Assembly: GCF_029541745.1 (NCBI RefSeq)
Contig: NZ_CP089746.1
Location: 4,039,559 to 4,103,558 of the forward strand
Direction of reading: 5' to 3'
Origin: Streptomyces sp. LX-29
GTDB taxonomy: Bacteria; Actinomycetota; Actinomycetes; Streptomycetales; Streptomycetaceae
Length of the DNA: 64,000 bases
A program made the position numbers and the translations under genes. Positions 54,523 to 64,000 of the stretch are shown piece by piece. The notes below the pieces were generated by a model. That model had not been told where the DNA came from, did not search any database, and saw nothing but the letters and a program-made list of their open reading frames with translations. Within the stretch, counting starts at the first letter, position 1; each line of letters opens with the position of its first letter.

Positions 54523-54550
54523 AAAGCCCCGGCCTCCCGGCCGGGGCTTT
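54523..54550 (-). terminator. Intrinsic terminator of tRNA-Gly
   Basis: On the minus strand a 12-bp stem AAAGCCCCGGCC / GGCCGGGGCTTT with a 4-base loop is followed by a T-run (AAAAA on the plus strand). It lies 5 bases after the tRNA CCA end. Confidence 0.9.
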
Positions 54551-54555
54551 CCCTC

Positions 54556-54631
54556 TGGAGCGGACGACGAGGCTCGAACTCGCGACCTCAACCTTGGCAA
54601 GGTTGCGCTCTACCAACTGAGCTACGTCCGC
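54556..54631 (-). tRNA. tRNA-Gly (GCC), CCA encoded
   Basis: On the minus strand the acceptor stem GCGGACG/CGTCCGC, D-arm GCTCAGTTGGTAGAGC, anticodon arm CAACC-TTGCCAA-GGTTG and T-arm with GTTCGAG give a standard cloverleaf. Anticodon GCC reads GGC and GGT. The discriminator is T and the DNA continues CCA, so the 3' end is encoded. Confidence 0.96.
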
Positions 54632-54664
54632 ATGCGCCGCGCTTTCCGTGCGGTGCGAAGTCCA

Positions 54665-55624
54665 CTATAGCCAACCTCGCTCGCGAGCGATGCGCACTGC
54701 CGCATGACGGTTCTCCGCACCCAGCTTCGCGGCGGCCGCCGAGAGGTAGTTGCGGACCGTCCCCTGGGTCAGCGAGGCCCGCTCGGCGATCTCCGCGATC
54801 GGCGTCCCGCCCTCCGCCAGCTCCAGCAGCTCGGCCTCTCGCGCGGTCAGCGGAGAGTCCCCCGCGCTGATCGCGTCGGCCGCCAACTCCGGGTCCACAT
54901 AGCGGCTTCCGCCGTGTACGGTGCGGATGATCTCCGCCAGCCGCTGCGCCGAGACCGTCTTCGGCACGAACGCCCGCACCCCCGCCTCCAGCGCCCGCTT
55001 GAGGTGCCCGGGGCGCCCGTGACTAGTGACGATCATGGTGCGGCAGCCGGGCAGCTCGGCCCGTAGAGATGTGGCCACCGCCACACCGTCCACCCCCGGC
55101 ATCTGGAGATCCAGCACCGCCACATCCGGCCGGTGCGCCCGTGCCATCGCCAGCGCCTCGGGCCCCGACGCGGCCTCGGCCACCACCCGCAGATCGTCCT
55201 CCAGCGCCAGCAGCGCGGCCAGCGCTCCCCGGATCAGATGCTCGTCGTCGGCGAGCAGCACCCGCACCACCCCACGGCCCCCGCCCAAGCCTCCGGATCC
55301 GGCGACCCCGACTCCCGCCCGATCCCCACTCTCGCCCGCGGCCCCGATGCCCGCCCGGGTCCCGCCCTCGCCCTCGGCCGTGCTCTTGATCCCGGTCCCG
55401 GCACCGGCCCTGACGTCGGTGCCGACCTCGGTCACGGCCTGGTCCTCGCCTATGGCCTCGAACTCGTCCCCGAGCCCGCCGCCGGTCCCGGTCCCCGCCT
55501 CGCCCACGGTCTTCAACCCGTCCCCCGACACGAATCCGGCCCCGGTGTCGGTTCCGATCCCGGGCTGGGCACCGGTCTCGGTCCCGATCTCGCCCCCCGC
55601 GTCGGCCTCAGTGGGCCCCATCAC
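54665..55624 (-). CDS. LuxR/NarL-type response regulator with long N-terminal extension
   Basis: 319 residues. Receiver domain at about 119-235: VRVLLADDEHL, phospho-acceptor Asp172 in VAVLDLQMPG, Thr/Ser in MIVTSHG and Lys in AFVPKTVS. The HTH (about 255-310) is LTAREAELLELAEGGTPIAE, then SLTQGTVRNYLSAAAAKLG. The first 118 residues are Gly/Thr/Asp/Glu-rich without fold. The ATG overlaps the kinase stop (ATGA), which favours the long form, but GTG codons at 55270 or 55267 would give a normal-length regulator. Partner of the histidine kinase; target is probably the ABC operon upstream. Confidence 0.87.
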   Translation of the reverse strand: MMGPTEADAGGEIGTETGAQPGIGTDTGAGFVSGDGLKTVGEAGTGTGGGLGDEFEAIGEDQAVTEVGTDVRAGAGTGIKSTAEGEGGTRAGIGAAGESGDRAGVGVAGSGGLGGGRGVVRVLLADDEHLIRGALAALLALEDDLRVVAEAASGPEALAMARAHRPDVAVLDLQMPGVDGVAVATSLRAELPGCRTMIVTSHGRPGHLKRALEAGVRAFVPKTVSAQRLAEIIRTVHGGSRYVDPELAADAISAGDSPLTAREAELLELAEGGTPIAEIAERASLTQGTVRNYLSAAAAKLGAENRHAAVRIARERGWL

Positions 55625-57336
55625 CTGATCCCCTCCGTCAGCCGGGCGGCTGTCCCTGGCACCCGGAGGAGCGGCGGCCCGGCAGCCGCACCGTCCTCGT
55701 ATCCCGCCTCTGTCGGGTCAGGCTCGGCGCCCCGGCCCTGCGCCGGCCATGGCCCCGGCTTCGAGGCCGGAGGCGAGGTGGGCGGGGAGCCGAGCGGGGA
55801 GTCGGGGAGCGGGGCGGCCGTTCCGCGTCGGACACGGGCGGTGGCCGGGGCCTCTCCCGCCGGAGCCTCCTCCGCCGGGCCTCCAGCCAGGGAGGCGTCG
55901 TCCAGCGAAGCGTCGTCCAGCGGGATCCGCGCCGTGAGCCGGAACCGCCCGCCAGGGTGCGCTCCGGTGACGACGGTGCCCCCCAGGGCGGCGAGCCGCT
56001 CGCGAAGCCCGGCCAGCCCGGAACCCCCCGGTGCGGCACCGCTCGCGGCGGCGTCGGCCGTCTCGCCGCGGTCGGTCGCCGCGGTGCCCGGCACGCCGTC
56101 GTTCTCCATGACCAGCACCGCCACCCGGCCCCTCGGCGCGGCATCCCGCCCTGCGGGAGCGCCCTCGGCGGGGCGCCCGGTTATGCGTCCGGCGACTCGT
56201 GCCGCCGTGCGGCCGACCGTGCTCGTCGCCGAACGCCCGGCGGCCGGGGCCGACCCGCGTCCCGGTGGGTCGCCCGCCGCGATCTCGACCCGGATCGCAC
56301 AGTGCCGGGCGGCGTCCGCGTGTCGCAGGACGTTGGTGGTGCCCTCGCGGACCACCCAGCCCAGCGCCGACTGCACCGCGGAGGGCAGCGGGTCCGTGCC
56401 GTCCGGTCCGGCCGTGGCGCCCTCTATGCGGCAGTCGATGCCGGCGGCGGCCAGCACCCCCCTGGCACCCACCAGTTCGGTGTGCAGATCGGCCTCCCGA
56501 TAGCCGCGCACCACGTCCCGTATCTCCCGCTGTGACTCCTGGGTGATCCGGAGCACCTCCACCATCTGCTCGACGGCCTCCGGCCGCCCGCGCCGGGCCA
56601 GCTGCACCGCGAGCTCGCTCTTCAAGGCGATGACCGCCAGATTGCGCCCGAGCACGTCGTGCATGTCCCGACCGAACCGCAGCCGCTCCTCCGCGACCGC
56701 CAGTCGCGCCTGCACCGCCCGGGCGTCGTGCACCTCCCACATCACCCCCAGCATCCAGCCCGAGCAGCGGATGGTGAGCAGGGAGAAGCCGCACTGGAAG
56801 GCGACCACCAGCACCACGGCGCAGAGCCGCCCGTCATGCACGCCGACGAGGAAGAAACCCAGGGTGGTCAGCGCCGCGATCCCCCCGTAGACCGCGGCGA
56901 AGGTCCACTTGGGGACCAGCAGGCAGGAGACCCCGCCGAAGGGCATGGTGACCCAGCCCACCAGCAACACCGCCGTGCCGACGTCCAGCCCGCCGACCGC
57001 GCACAGCGCCAGGGTCAGCCCGAGAGTGAGCACCATCAGCAGCGCCGCGAGGCCCGCCTGCCGTCGGGGGACGCCCCCCTTCCCCAGGTAGTGGTCGAGG
57101 GCGCGCTGGGTCGCCCCCATGCCGGTGGCGCACTGCACCACGGACAGCAGCACCAGCGCGGCGGCCAGGGACAGCGGGAGGGGGCGGCTCTCCACGGCCC
57201 CCAGCAGCGGTAGCAGGCCCCAGGAGAGCATCAAGACCCAGGGCGCGATGCGCAGCATCCACCGGCTGAAGAGATCGACCTGCGCGATCTTGCTCCGACC
57301 GCGCCACTTCTGCACCCGTCCGAACACGGGCCTCAC
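55621..57336 (-). CDS. NarL-type sensor histidine kinase
   Basis: 571 residues. Six membrane helices span about 28-190. The dimerisation/phospho-acceptor helix (HisKA_3) is ERLRFGRDMHDVLGRNLAVI with His226. The HATPase part has the N-box in VREGTTNVLRHADA, an insertion of Gly/Ala/Arg-rich sequence of about 45 residues, then ENDG and GSGLAGLRERLAALGG. A disordered Pro/Ala tail of about 90 residues ends it. DesK-like layout with no large sensor domain suggests sensing in or at the membrane. Overlaps the response regulator by 4 bases. GTG start; 52 bases after the ABC permease. Confidence 0.92.
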   Translation of the reverse strand: MRPVFGRVQKWRGRSKIAQVDLFSRWMLRIAPWVLMLSWGLLPLLGAVESRPLPLSLAAALVLLSVVQCATGMGATQRALDHYLGKGGVPRRQAGLAALLMVLTLGLTLALCAVGGLDVGTAVLLVGWVTMPFGGVSCLLVPKWTFAAVYGGIAALTTLGFFLVGVHDGRLCAVVLVVAFQCGFSLLTIRCSGWMLGVMWEVHDARAVQARLAVAEERLRFGRDMHDVLGRNLAVIALKSELAVQLARRGRPEAVEQMVEVLRITQESQREIRDVVRGYREADLHTELVGARGVLAAAGIDCRIEGATAGPDGTDPLPSAVQSALGWVVREGTTNVLRHADAARHCAIRVEIAAGDPPGRGSAPAAGRSATSTVGRTAARVAGRITGRPAEGAPAGRDAAPRGRVAVLVMENDGVPGTAATDRGETADAAASGAAPGGSGLAGLRERLAALGGTVVTGAHPGGRFRLTARIPLDDASLDDASLAGGPAEEAPAGEAPATARVRRGTAAPLPDSPLGSPPTSPPASKPGPWPAQGRGAEPDPTEAGYEDGAAAGPPLLRVPGTAARLTEGIR

Positions 57337-57388
57337 CCCCGAAACGTCCCACCCGTGACCCCACCCGGGAACCCCGGGAACCCGCCCC

Positions 57389-58132
57389 TCAGCGCCGGGG
57401 CTCCCAACGGAACCAGCGCTGCACCGACCACACCGCGGCGGCTATCCACGCCACGCCCGTGACCAGCTGTGTCAGTGTGTCACCCACCCCGTCGCCGCCG
57501 GTCCAGCCGGCGCGCACCAACTCGATGGCCGGGGTGAGCGGGAGCACCTCGCACACCGCCGCCAGCCGGTCCGGCATGACGTCGAGCGGGAAGACCATGC
57601 CCGACCCCATCAGGGATATGAGCATCAGCGGCATCGGGCTCAGCTGGGCGCCCTCGGTGGACTTGGTGACGCCGGCGGTGACCGCGGCCATCGCCACCAT
57701 CAGCGCCAGGCCCAGCAGCACTCCGACGGCCGCCAGATGCGGAGCCTTCGGCGCCTCCAGATCCAGCACCAGCCCGCCGCCGACGGCGAGCAGCGCGCAC
57801 TGCGCCAAGGCCACCACCACCGCGGGCAGCGTGGTGCCGGCCAGGATCTGTCGGTCGCTCAGCTCACCGCAGCGCAGCCGCTTGAGGACCAACTCCTCGC
57901 GGCGCGCCACGAAGACACCGACCAGGTTCGTGTACACGGCGAAGAGCAGCACGAAGCCGATCGCGCCGGGGAGCAGCACCGTGCCGACCGTCAGCCCGGT
58001 GGACTTCAGGTCCAACTCCTCGATCGGCGACTTCATGCTGAAGGTCATGGTGGCGGGCAGCACCAGGGCCGCGAACAGCGCCGCCTTGTTCCGGCTGAGC
58101 AGGGTCAGCTCCGCCTGTGCCAGTGCCTTCAT
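57389..58132 (-). CDS. ABC-2 type permease
   Basis: 247 residues with six membrane helices. The N-terminal cytosolic segment is AELTLLSRNKAALFAALVLPATMTF. The loop VARREELVLKRLRCGELSDRQIL is the conserved charged segment of ABC-2 exporters. Helix 4-5 region GLALMVAMAAVTAGVTKSTEGAQL is typical. Overlaps the ATPase stop by ATGA. With the ATPase, histidine kinase and regulator it forms a four-gene operon of the kind that senses and exports membrane-active antibiotics or peptides. Substrate unknown. Confidence 0.9.
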   Translation of the reverse strand: MKALAQAELTLLSRNKAALFAALVLPATMTFSMKSPIEELDLKSTGLTVGTVLLPGAIGFVLLFAVYTNLVGVFVARREELVLKRLRCGELSDRQILAGTTLPAVVVALAQCALLAVGGGLVLDLEAPKAPHLAAVGVLLGLALMVAMAAVTAGVTKSTEGAQLSPMPLMLISLMGSGMVFPLDVMPDRLAAVCEVLPLTPAIELVRAGWTGGDGVGDTLTQLVTGVAWIAAAVWSVQRWFRWEPRR

Positions 58133-59148
58133 CGACCCTCACTCCCCGCGGACACCAGCGCGGACGCCGATCCCGGCTCCGATCCCCTCGCCGCGGATCC
58201 GCCCCCCGACGCCGGATCCGCGGCCCGCTCCGACTCCTTGGCGATGTGCAGGAACGCCTCCTCCAGTGAGGCCGAGCGGGCGTCCAGGCCGCGCAGCTCG
58301 ACACCGGCGTCCCGGGCCCACACCAGCAGGCCGGTGGCGGTCCGCTGGAGGTCGTCCGTGCGCAACCGCATCGTCCGCCCCTCCAGCTCGTGTGCGGTGA
58401 CGCCCAGCCCGGGCAGCGGCGGCAGGTCGCCCGGCAGCAGGTCCGACGGGAGCTGGAAGGAGATCTGGGAGGGACGCCGGGCCACGATCTCGCCGACGGT
58501 GCCCTCGACCGCTATCCGGCCCTCGTGCATGATCGCGAGCCGGTCGGCGAGCTCCTCGGCCTCTTCCAGATAGTGCGTGGTGAGCAGCACGGTGGTGCCG
58601 CTGTCGCGCAGCGCGCGGACCAGCTCCCAGGTGTCCCGGCGCGCCTCGGCGTCCAGCCCGGTGGTGGGCTCGTCCAGGAAGAGCACCTCGGGCTCGCCGA
58701 GCAGCGCCAGCGCCAGGTCGAGCCGCCGCCGCTCGCCACCGGAGAGCTGCTTGACCCGCACCCCCCGGCGCTGGGCCAGCCCGACCGCCTCCAGCACCTC
58801 CGCCGCGGGCCGGGCACCGGTGGTGCAGCCCGCCCACATCCGCAGGGTCTCGGCCACGGTCAGCTCGGACGGGAAGCCGCCCTCCTGGAGCATGATCCCG
58901 ACCCGCGGTCGGACCGCGGCCCGCTCGCGGTACGGATCATGGCCCAGCACCCGCACCTCGCCTCCGCTGGGAGCGGCCAGGCCCTCCAGCAGTTCGAGGG
59001 TGGAGGTCTTCCCCGCCCCGTTCGTCCCCAACAGCGCGAAGAGTTCGCCGCGCCCGACGGAGAAGGTGATGCCGCGCACCGCCTCGAAGCCGCCCGCGTA
59101 TTGCCGTTGGAGCCCCGTGGCTTCCATCACACGCTCGCCGATTTCCAT
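58129..59148 (-). CDS. ABC transporter ATP-binding protein
   Basis: 339 residues. Walker A GTNGAGKTS, Q-loop VGIMLQEGGFPSE, signature LSGGERRRLDLAL, Walker B VLFLDEPTTGLD and switch His LLTTHYLEEAEE are all present. A C-terminal domain (about 220-310) precedes a Ser/Gly/Ala tail. First gene of the ABC-HK-RR operon. The ATG at 59148 or the one at 59127 (MEATGLQRQY) are both possible; the first is used. The 176 bases upstream contain the terminator of the tRNA genes. Confidence 0.92.
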   Translation of the reverse strand: MEIGERVMEATGLQRQYAGGFEAVRGITFSVGRGELFALLGTNGAGKTSTLELLEGLAAPSGGEVRVLGHDPYRERAAVRPRVGIMLQEGGFPSELTVAETLRMWAGCTTGARPAAEVLEAVGLAQRRGVRVKQLSGGERRRLDLALALLGEPEVLFLDEPTTGLDAEARRDTWELVRALRDSGTTVLLTTHYLEEAEELADRLAIMHEGRIAVEGTVGEIVARRPSQISFQLPSDLLPGDLPPLPGLGVTAHELEGRTMRLRTDDLQRTATGLLVWARDAGVELRGLDARSASLEEAFLHIAKESERAADPASGGGSAARGSEPGSASALVSAGSEGR

Positions 59149-59286
59149 GACACCAGGCTCGCCCGGGGAATCGCCCCTCGGCAGTGCGGGCTGTCATCGC
59201 CCCAGATGACGAATGTCATCACGTGGCGGACGCCGGGTACGGCGGGGAGGGCGGGGCCCCTGACAGAACAGTCGGAGCACATGAGA

Positions 59287-59317
59287 AAGGCCCCGATCTC
59301 CAGGAGACCGGGGCCTT
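59287..59317 (-). terminator. Terminator of the downstream tRNA-Gly genes
   Basis: AAGGCCCCG and CGGGGCCTT form the outer 9-bp stem; TCTCC/GGAGA extends it after one mismatch. It lies 7 bases after the tRNA end on the minus strand, followed by T-rich TTTCTC. Confidence 0.8.
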
Positions 59318-59324
59318 CAATCTG

Positions 59325-59397
59325 AGCGGACGACGAGATTCGAACTCGCGACCCTCACCTTGGCAAGGTGATGCTCTACCAACTGAGCCACGTCCGC
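59325..59397 (-). tRNA. tRNA-Gly (GCC), CCA not encoded
   Basis: Acceptor GCGGACG/CGTCCGC, D-arm GCTCAGTTGGTAGAGC, anticodon arm TCACC-TTGCCAA-GGTGA and T-arm with GTTCGAATC. Anticodon GCC. After discriminator T the DNA reads CAG, so CCA must be added. It differs from the copy at 54556 in the anticodon stem and D-stem junction. Confidence 0.95.
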
Positions 59398-59475
59398 ATG
59401 CTTCCGACCGGCCTTCACCGATCGGTGCGAACACCACTGTACCTGATCCACTTGCGTGGATCGGTAAGTGATGAG

Positions 59476-59547
59476 AGCGGGTGACAGGGATCGCACACTG
59501 CGCCTCCCCCTTGGAAAGGGGGCGCTCTACTACTGAGCTACACCCGC
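59476..59547 (-). tRNA. tRNA-Gly (TCC)
   Basis: Acceptor GCGGGTG/CACCCGC, D-arm GCTCAGTAGTAGAGC, anticodon arm CCCCC-TTTCCAA-GGGGG and T-arm with GTGCGATCC. Anticodon TCC reads GGA and GGG. After discriminator T the DNA reads CTC, so CCA is not encoded. It is 78 bases upstream of the tRNA-Gly (GCC) gene on the same strand and probably cotranscribed. Confidence 0.94.
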
Positions 59548-59633
59548 ATGTTCCTCGGGGCTTCTGCCTTTCGGCCTCGCCCCTCGGCGTGCTCCAGACT
59601 CTAGCGGATCACCAGGGGTGTTGTGCAACTCGG

Positions 59634-59665
59634 CCGGGAGGCCACTCGGCGAAGCGCCCTCCCGG
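59634..59665 (-). terminator. Weak hairpin terminator of the lsr2 paralogue
   Basis: CCGGGAGG and CCTCCCGG pair over 8 bp with a partly paired 16-base interior, 16 bases after the stop on the minus strand. Confidence 0.6.
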
Positions 59666-59680
59666 GACGGCTGGCGGCTC

Positions 59681-59998
59681 TCAGTGGGCGGCGTCGTACG
59701 CCTCGTAGACCTTCTTCGGGATACGGCCGCGCGGCGGGACGTCCATCTGGTTGGAGCGCGCCCAGGCGCGCACCACGGCGGGGTCCGGCGCGAGCGTGGT
59801 CCGCTTGTACGCCTTGCCGGACCGGCTCCGCTTGCGGCCGGCCTCCACGTAAGGGGCCAGGGCGACGCGGAGTTTCTTTGCATTGGCGGAGCTCAGGTCG
59901 ATCTCGTACGACTTGCCGTCGAGACCGAAGGCGACCGTCTCCTCGGCTTCTCCGCCGTCGATGTCGTCAGAGAGCGTGACCACTACGCGCTGCGCCAC
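59681..59998 (-). CDS. lsrL: Lsr2-family nucleoid-associated protein (paralogue LsrL type)
   Basis: 105-residue H-NS-like xenogeneic silencer of actinobacteria; bridges AT-rich DNA. The N-terminal dimerisation domain is QRVVVTLSDDIDGGEAEETVAFGLDGKSYEIDL spread over 3-35. The C-terminal DNA-binding domain (about 68-105) has the AT-hook-like R90-G91-R92 in VPPRGRIPKKVYEAY. Basic linker at 55-66. Streptomyces have two Lsr2 copies; in S. coelicolor the one beside purSQL (as I recall, SCO4076) is LsrL, so position suggests the paralogue. The gene's own upstream region is AT-rich, inviting autoregulation. Confidence 0.9.
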   Translation of the reverse strand: MAQRVVVTLSDDIDGGEAEETVAFGLDGKSYEIDLSSANAKKLRVALAPYVEAGRKRSRSGKAYKRTTLAPDPAVVRAWARSNQMDVPPRGRIPKKVYEAYDAAH

Positions 59999-60302
59999 GG
60001 ATACCGGTCCTTTCGGGGTGACATCGATGCGTTGACGTGCATAGATGCCGGTTGTGAGGGTGTATGGGCTCTTTACTTTTTCATTTGTACAGCGGCGGAC
60101 ATTGCATTGTGAAGCCCCGCGAATTCCGTCCGCGTGTCACGCTGCAATCGGGACCATACGTTTTTCGGTGTCTTTTCCCCAGGGGCTGCCGACGCCGATG
60201 CATAAACGTGATCGTGTGCGCACTATATCTACCCGCGTAGATTTTTCCTAGGGGTACGCTAAGGCCACCGCCTTACGCACCACATCACCACCGGGAGTGC
60301 CA
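59999..60302. promoter_or_regulatory. AT-rich divergent region between lsrL and purS
   Basis: 304 bases with clearly lower GC than the rest of the window, including TTTACTTTTTCATTTGTA near 60073 and TACGTTTTTCGG near 60159. It must carry both promoters. It has no gene. The AT-richness makes it a natural Lsr2-type binding target. A palindrome and a -10 candidate for purS are listed separately. Confidence 0.7.
60227..60242. promoter_or_regulatory. Palindrome before the purSQL promoter
   Basis: ATCTAC-CCGC-GTAGAT is a 6-bp-arm inverted repeat. TACGCT at 60255-60260 is a good -10, so the palindrome covers the -35 zone, the classic place of a repressor site. purA, purD and purC upstream regions do not show the same motif. 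Confidence 0.6.
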
Positions 60303-60548
60303 GTGGCACGCGTCGTAGTCGACGTCATGCTCAAGCCGGAGATCCTCGACCCGCAGGGCCAGGCGGTGCAGCGCGCACTGCCCCGCCTCGGATTCGAGGG
60401 GATCGCCGACGTCCGTCAGGGCAAGCGTTTTGAACTTGAGGTGGAGGGGCCGGTCGACGACGCCGCCCTCGGCCGCATCCGCGAGATGGCAGAGACCTTC
60501 CTCGCCAACACCGTCATCGAAGACTTCACCATCCGGGTCGACTCATGA
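60303..60548 (+). CDS. purS: FGAM synthase subunit PurS
   Basis: 81-residue small subunit that bridges PurQ and PurL in the three-part phosphoribosylformylglycinamidine synthase. VVVDVMLKPEILDPQGQAVQRALPRLGF is the family signature region, followed by VRQGKRFELEVEG. GTG at 60303 is used because CCGGGAG ends 5 bases before it; a GTG 6 bases upstream is the alternative. Overlaps purQ by ATGA. Confidence 0.95.
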   Translation: MARVVVDVMLKPEILDPQGQAVQRALPRLGFEGIADVRQGKRFELEVEGPVDDAALGRIREMAETFLANTVIEDFTIRVDS

Positions 60549-61221
60549 CAGCTCGTATCGGGGTCATCACCTTCCCCGGCACCCTCGACGACCGTGACAC
60601 CCAGCGCGCGGTTCGCCTCGCCGGACTGGAAGCGGTGCCGCTGTGGCACCGCGACAAGGACCTGAAGCAGGTCGACGCCGTGGTGCTGCCCGGCGGCTTC
60701 TCCTATGGCGACTATCTGCGGGCCGGGGCCATCTCCCGGTTCTCGCCCGTCATGGAGTCGGTCATCGACCAGGCGAAGGCCGGCATGCCGGTCCTCGGCA
60801 TCTGCAATGGCTTTCAGGTGCTCACCGAGACGCACCTGTTGCCCGGCGCGATGCTCCGCAACAACCACCTGCACTTCATCTGCCGGGACCAGAAGCTGCG
60901 GGTGGAAAACAACGCGACCGCCTGGACGACTTCCTACGCGGCCGGCCAGGACATCAGCATTCCGCTGAAGAACATCGACGGCCGCTACGTCGCGGACGAG
61001 CGCGTCCTGGACGAGCTCGAAGCCGAGGGCCGCGTGGTCTTCCGCTATCAGGACTTCAACCCGAACGGTTCACTGCGCGACATCGCCGGTATCACCAATG
61101 CCGCGGGCAATGTGGTGGGGCTCATGCCGCATCCCGAGCACGCCGTGGAGCCGCTGGTCGGCACCGGCCGCACCGACGGCCTCGGATTCTTCACCTCGAT
61201 CCTCAAGAAGCTGGTCACCTC

Positions 61222-61225
<4 letters not shown>
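60545..61225 (+). CDS. purQ: FGAM synthase glutaminase subunit PurQ
   Basis: 226-residue class I glutamine amidotransferase that gives ammonia to PurL. VVLPGGFSYGDYLRAGAI is the N-terminal signature, the nucleophile Cys is in VLGICNGFQVL, and the His/Glu pair is in GLMPHPEHAVEP. ATGA overlaps on both sides with purS and purL show strict translational coupling of the three subunits. Confidence 0.97.
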
Positions 61226-63471
<2,246 letters not shown>

Positions 63472-63526
63472 GTCCCGCCCCGTCCGCCGCGGTTCCGCGC
63501 CCCGCGCGGACCCGCACCCGCACGGA

Positions 63527-63561
63527 AGCGGCCGGGCGCCCGTCATGGGCGCCCGGCCGCT
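63527..63561 (+). terminator. Terminator of the purSQL operon
   Basis: 15-bp perfect stem with GTCAT loop; arms begin AGCGGCCGGGC and end GCCCGGCCGCT. Confidence 0.9.
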
Positions 63562-63615
63562 CCGGCGTCTCCGGGGCCGGCGCGACGGCCGCCGCGGACC
63601 ACGCCGGGATCGCGC

Positions 63616-63675
63616 CGGGCTCTCGCCGGTCAGGATCTCCAGAAGTCGGGCTCTCGCCGGTCAGGATCTCCAGAA
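63616..63675. repeat. 31-bp tandem duplication over a gene end
   Basis: A 29-base sequence starting CGGGCTCTCGCCGG and ending ATCTCCAGAA occurs at 63616-63644 and 63647-63675 with GT between. The second copy contains the stop codon (TCA at 63661) of the minus-strand gene next to it. Confidence 0.9.
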
Positions 63676-64000
63676 CGCGTCGGATGCCTCGATGTCGTCG
63701 TGGCACTCGTCGATGTCGCTGATCTTGCCGCCGACGATGGTGAAGAACATGCCCTCGTGCATCTCCAGCCCGCGGTCCTTGCGGTCCGCGTAGAACTTGT
63801 GCACCGAGATCACATGCCCACGGCCGTCGGCCAGGATGTGCTTGACGTCGATCCGCAGGGTGCCGCCGGTCTCCTCGTGCAGGCGGCGGTACAGCCGCAG
63901 ACAGGTGTCACGGCCCTTGTGGTGCCCCGATATCGGGCTGTTTCCGGGTACGTGGTGGACGCAGTCCGACGTCAACAGCGTGGCGAGGGTGTCCATGTCG
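63661..64000 (-). CDS. NTF2/SnoaL-like protein (partial, cut by window end)
   Basis: At least 112 residues of an NTF2-like cone fold: LLTSDCVHHVPGNSPISGHHKGRD (pocket His and Asp), RIDVKHILADGRGHVISVHKFYADR and MFFTIVGGKISDIDE spread over the visible part. It ends AFWRS. Such proteins are ester-cyclase-like enzymes or ligand binders. A Met at 63996 is only 4 bases from the edge, and family members usually have 15-30 residues before this point, so the true start probably lies outside. Convergent with purL across the terminator. Confidence 0.75.
   Translation of the reverse strand, partial: DMDTLATLLTSDCVHHVPGNSPISGHHKGRDTCLRLYRRLHEETGGTLRIDVKHILADGRGHVISVHKFYADRKDRGLEMHEGMFFTIVGGKISDIDECHDDIEASDAFWRS

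Overview
The window is high-GC actinobacterial chromosome, almost certainly Streptomyces. The signs are very high third-position GC, frequent GTG starts, many GTGA/ATGA overlaps, a dnaK-grpE-dnaJ-hspR operon with HspR operators (HAIR), an Lsr2-type nucleoid protein, and a perfect 14-bp Streptomyces-type parS site. Most genes are conserved core-region housekeeping genes. The only clearly accessory stretch is about 6.2-11.1 kb. No CRISPR array, prophage, insertion sequence or antibiotic gene cluster was recognised.

Layout. 0-4.3 kb: HspR-controlled chaperone operon dnaK-grpE-dnaJ-hspR. 4.3-11.1 kb: mixed genes, comprising a LuxR regulator, a truncated S41 peptidase remnant, two Uma2-family proteins, an APC permease, a cupin and an F420-type oxidoreductase. 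11.2-14.6 kb: clpB with its own HAIR operator, then a YbjN-domain protein. 14.6-18.3 kb: mannosyltransferase-like membrane protein, aminotransferase, a tiny Gly/Ser/Cys-rich membrane protein, DUF2617. 18.5-26.1 kb: membrane spermidine-synthase-like protein, SRPBCC protein, aldose epimerase family, pyrE, parS/terminator palindrome, class II fructose-bisphosphate aldolase, MFS exporter, DUF3151. 26.3-30.7 kb: kynurenine operon kynA-kynU-formamidase-like hydrolase-cytochrome P450. 30.7-34.0 kb: ABC exporter divergent from a GbsR/MarR regulator. 34.1-36.8 kb: degenerate lipid-kinase-like protein divergent from purA. 36.9-41.2 kb: receptor Ser/Thr kinase, then a PfpI/MarR pair with tandem operators. 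41.3-42.8 kb: DUF4956 and VTC-type polyphosphate-polymerase-domain pair. 43.1-46.2 kb: class III aminotransferase, GntR regulator, unknown protein. 46.3-54.3 kb: SLATT protein divergent from purD, an M48-like protein lacking the zinc motif, a dimethylformamidase-beta-like protein, purC. 54.5-59.6 kb: ABC transporter plus two-component operon bracketed by three tRNA-Gly genes. 59.7-63.5 kb: lsr2 paralogue divergent from purS-purQ-purL. The right edge cuts an NTF2/SnoaL-like gene.

How the parts work together. Five purine-biosynthesis loci lie here (purA, purD, purC, purSQ, purL) with pyrE, so the region carries much of nucleotide synthesis. HspR represses both its own operon and clpB through HAIR sites, linking DnaK and ClpB disaggregation. 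Tryptophan is opened by KynA, deformylated by the hydrolase and cleaved by KynU, and a translationally coupled P450 may act on a product. At least eleven genes have a TANNNT/CANNNT hexamer 6-8 nt before the start codon, which suggests leaderless transcripts and settles several start choices.

The most unusual items are the parS site inside a 38-bp perfect palindrome behind pyrE, the DUF4956-VTC module, the stand-alone SLATT protein beside purD, the M48-like pseudopeptidase, the P450 with Ala at the conserved I-helix Thr, and small tandem duplications that copy gene stop codons.
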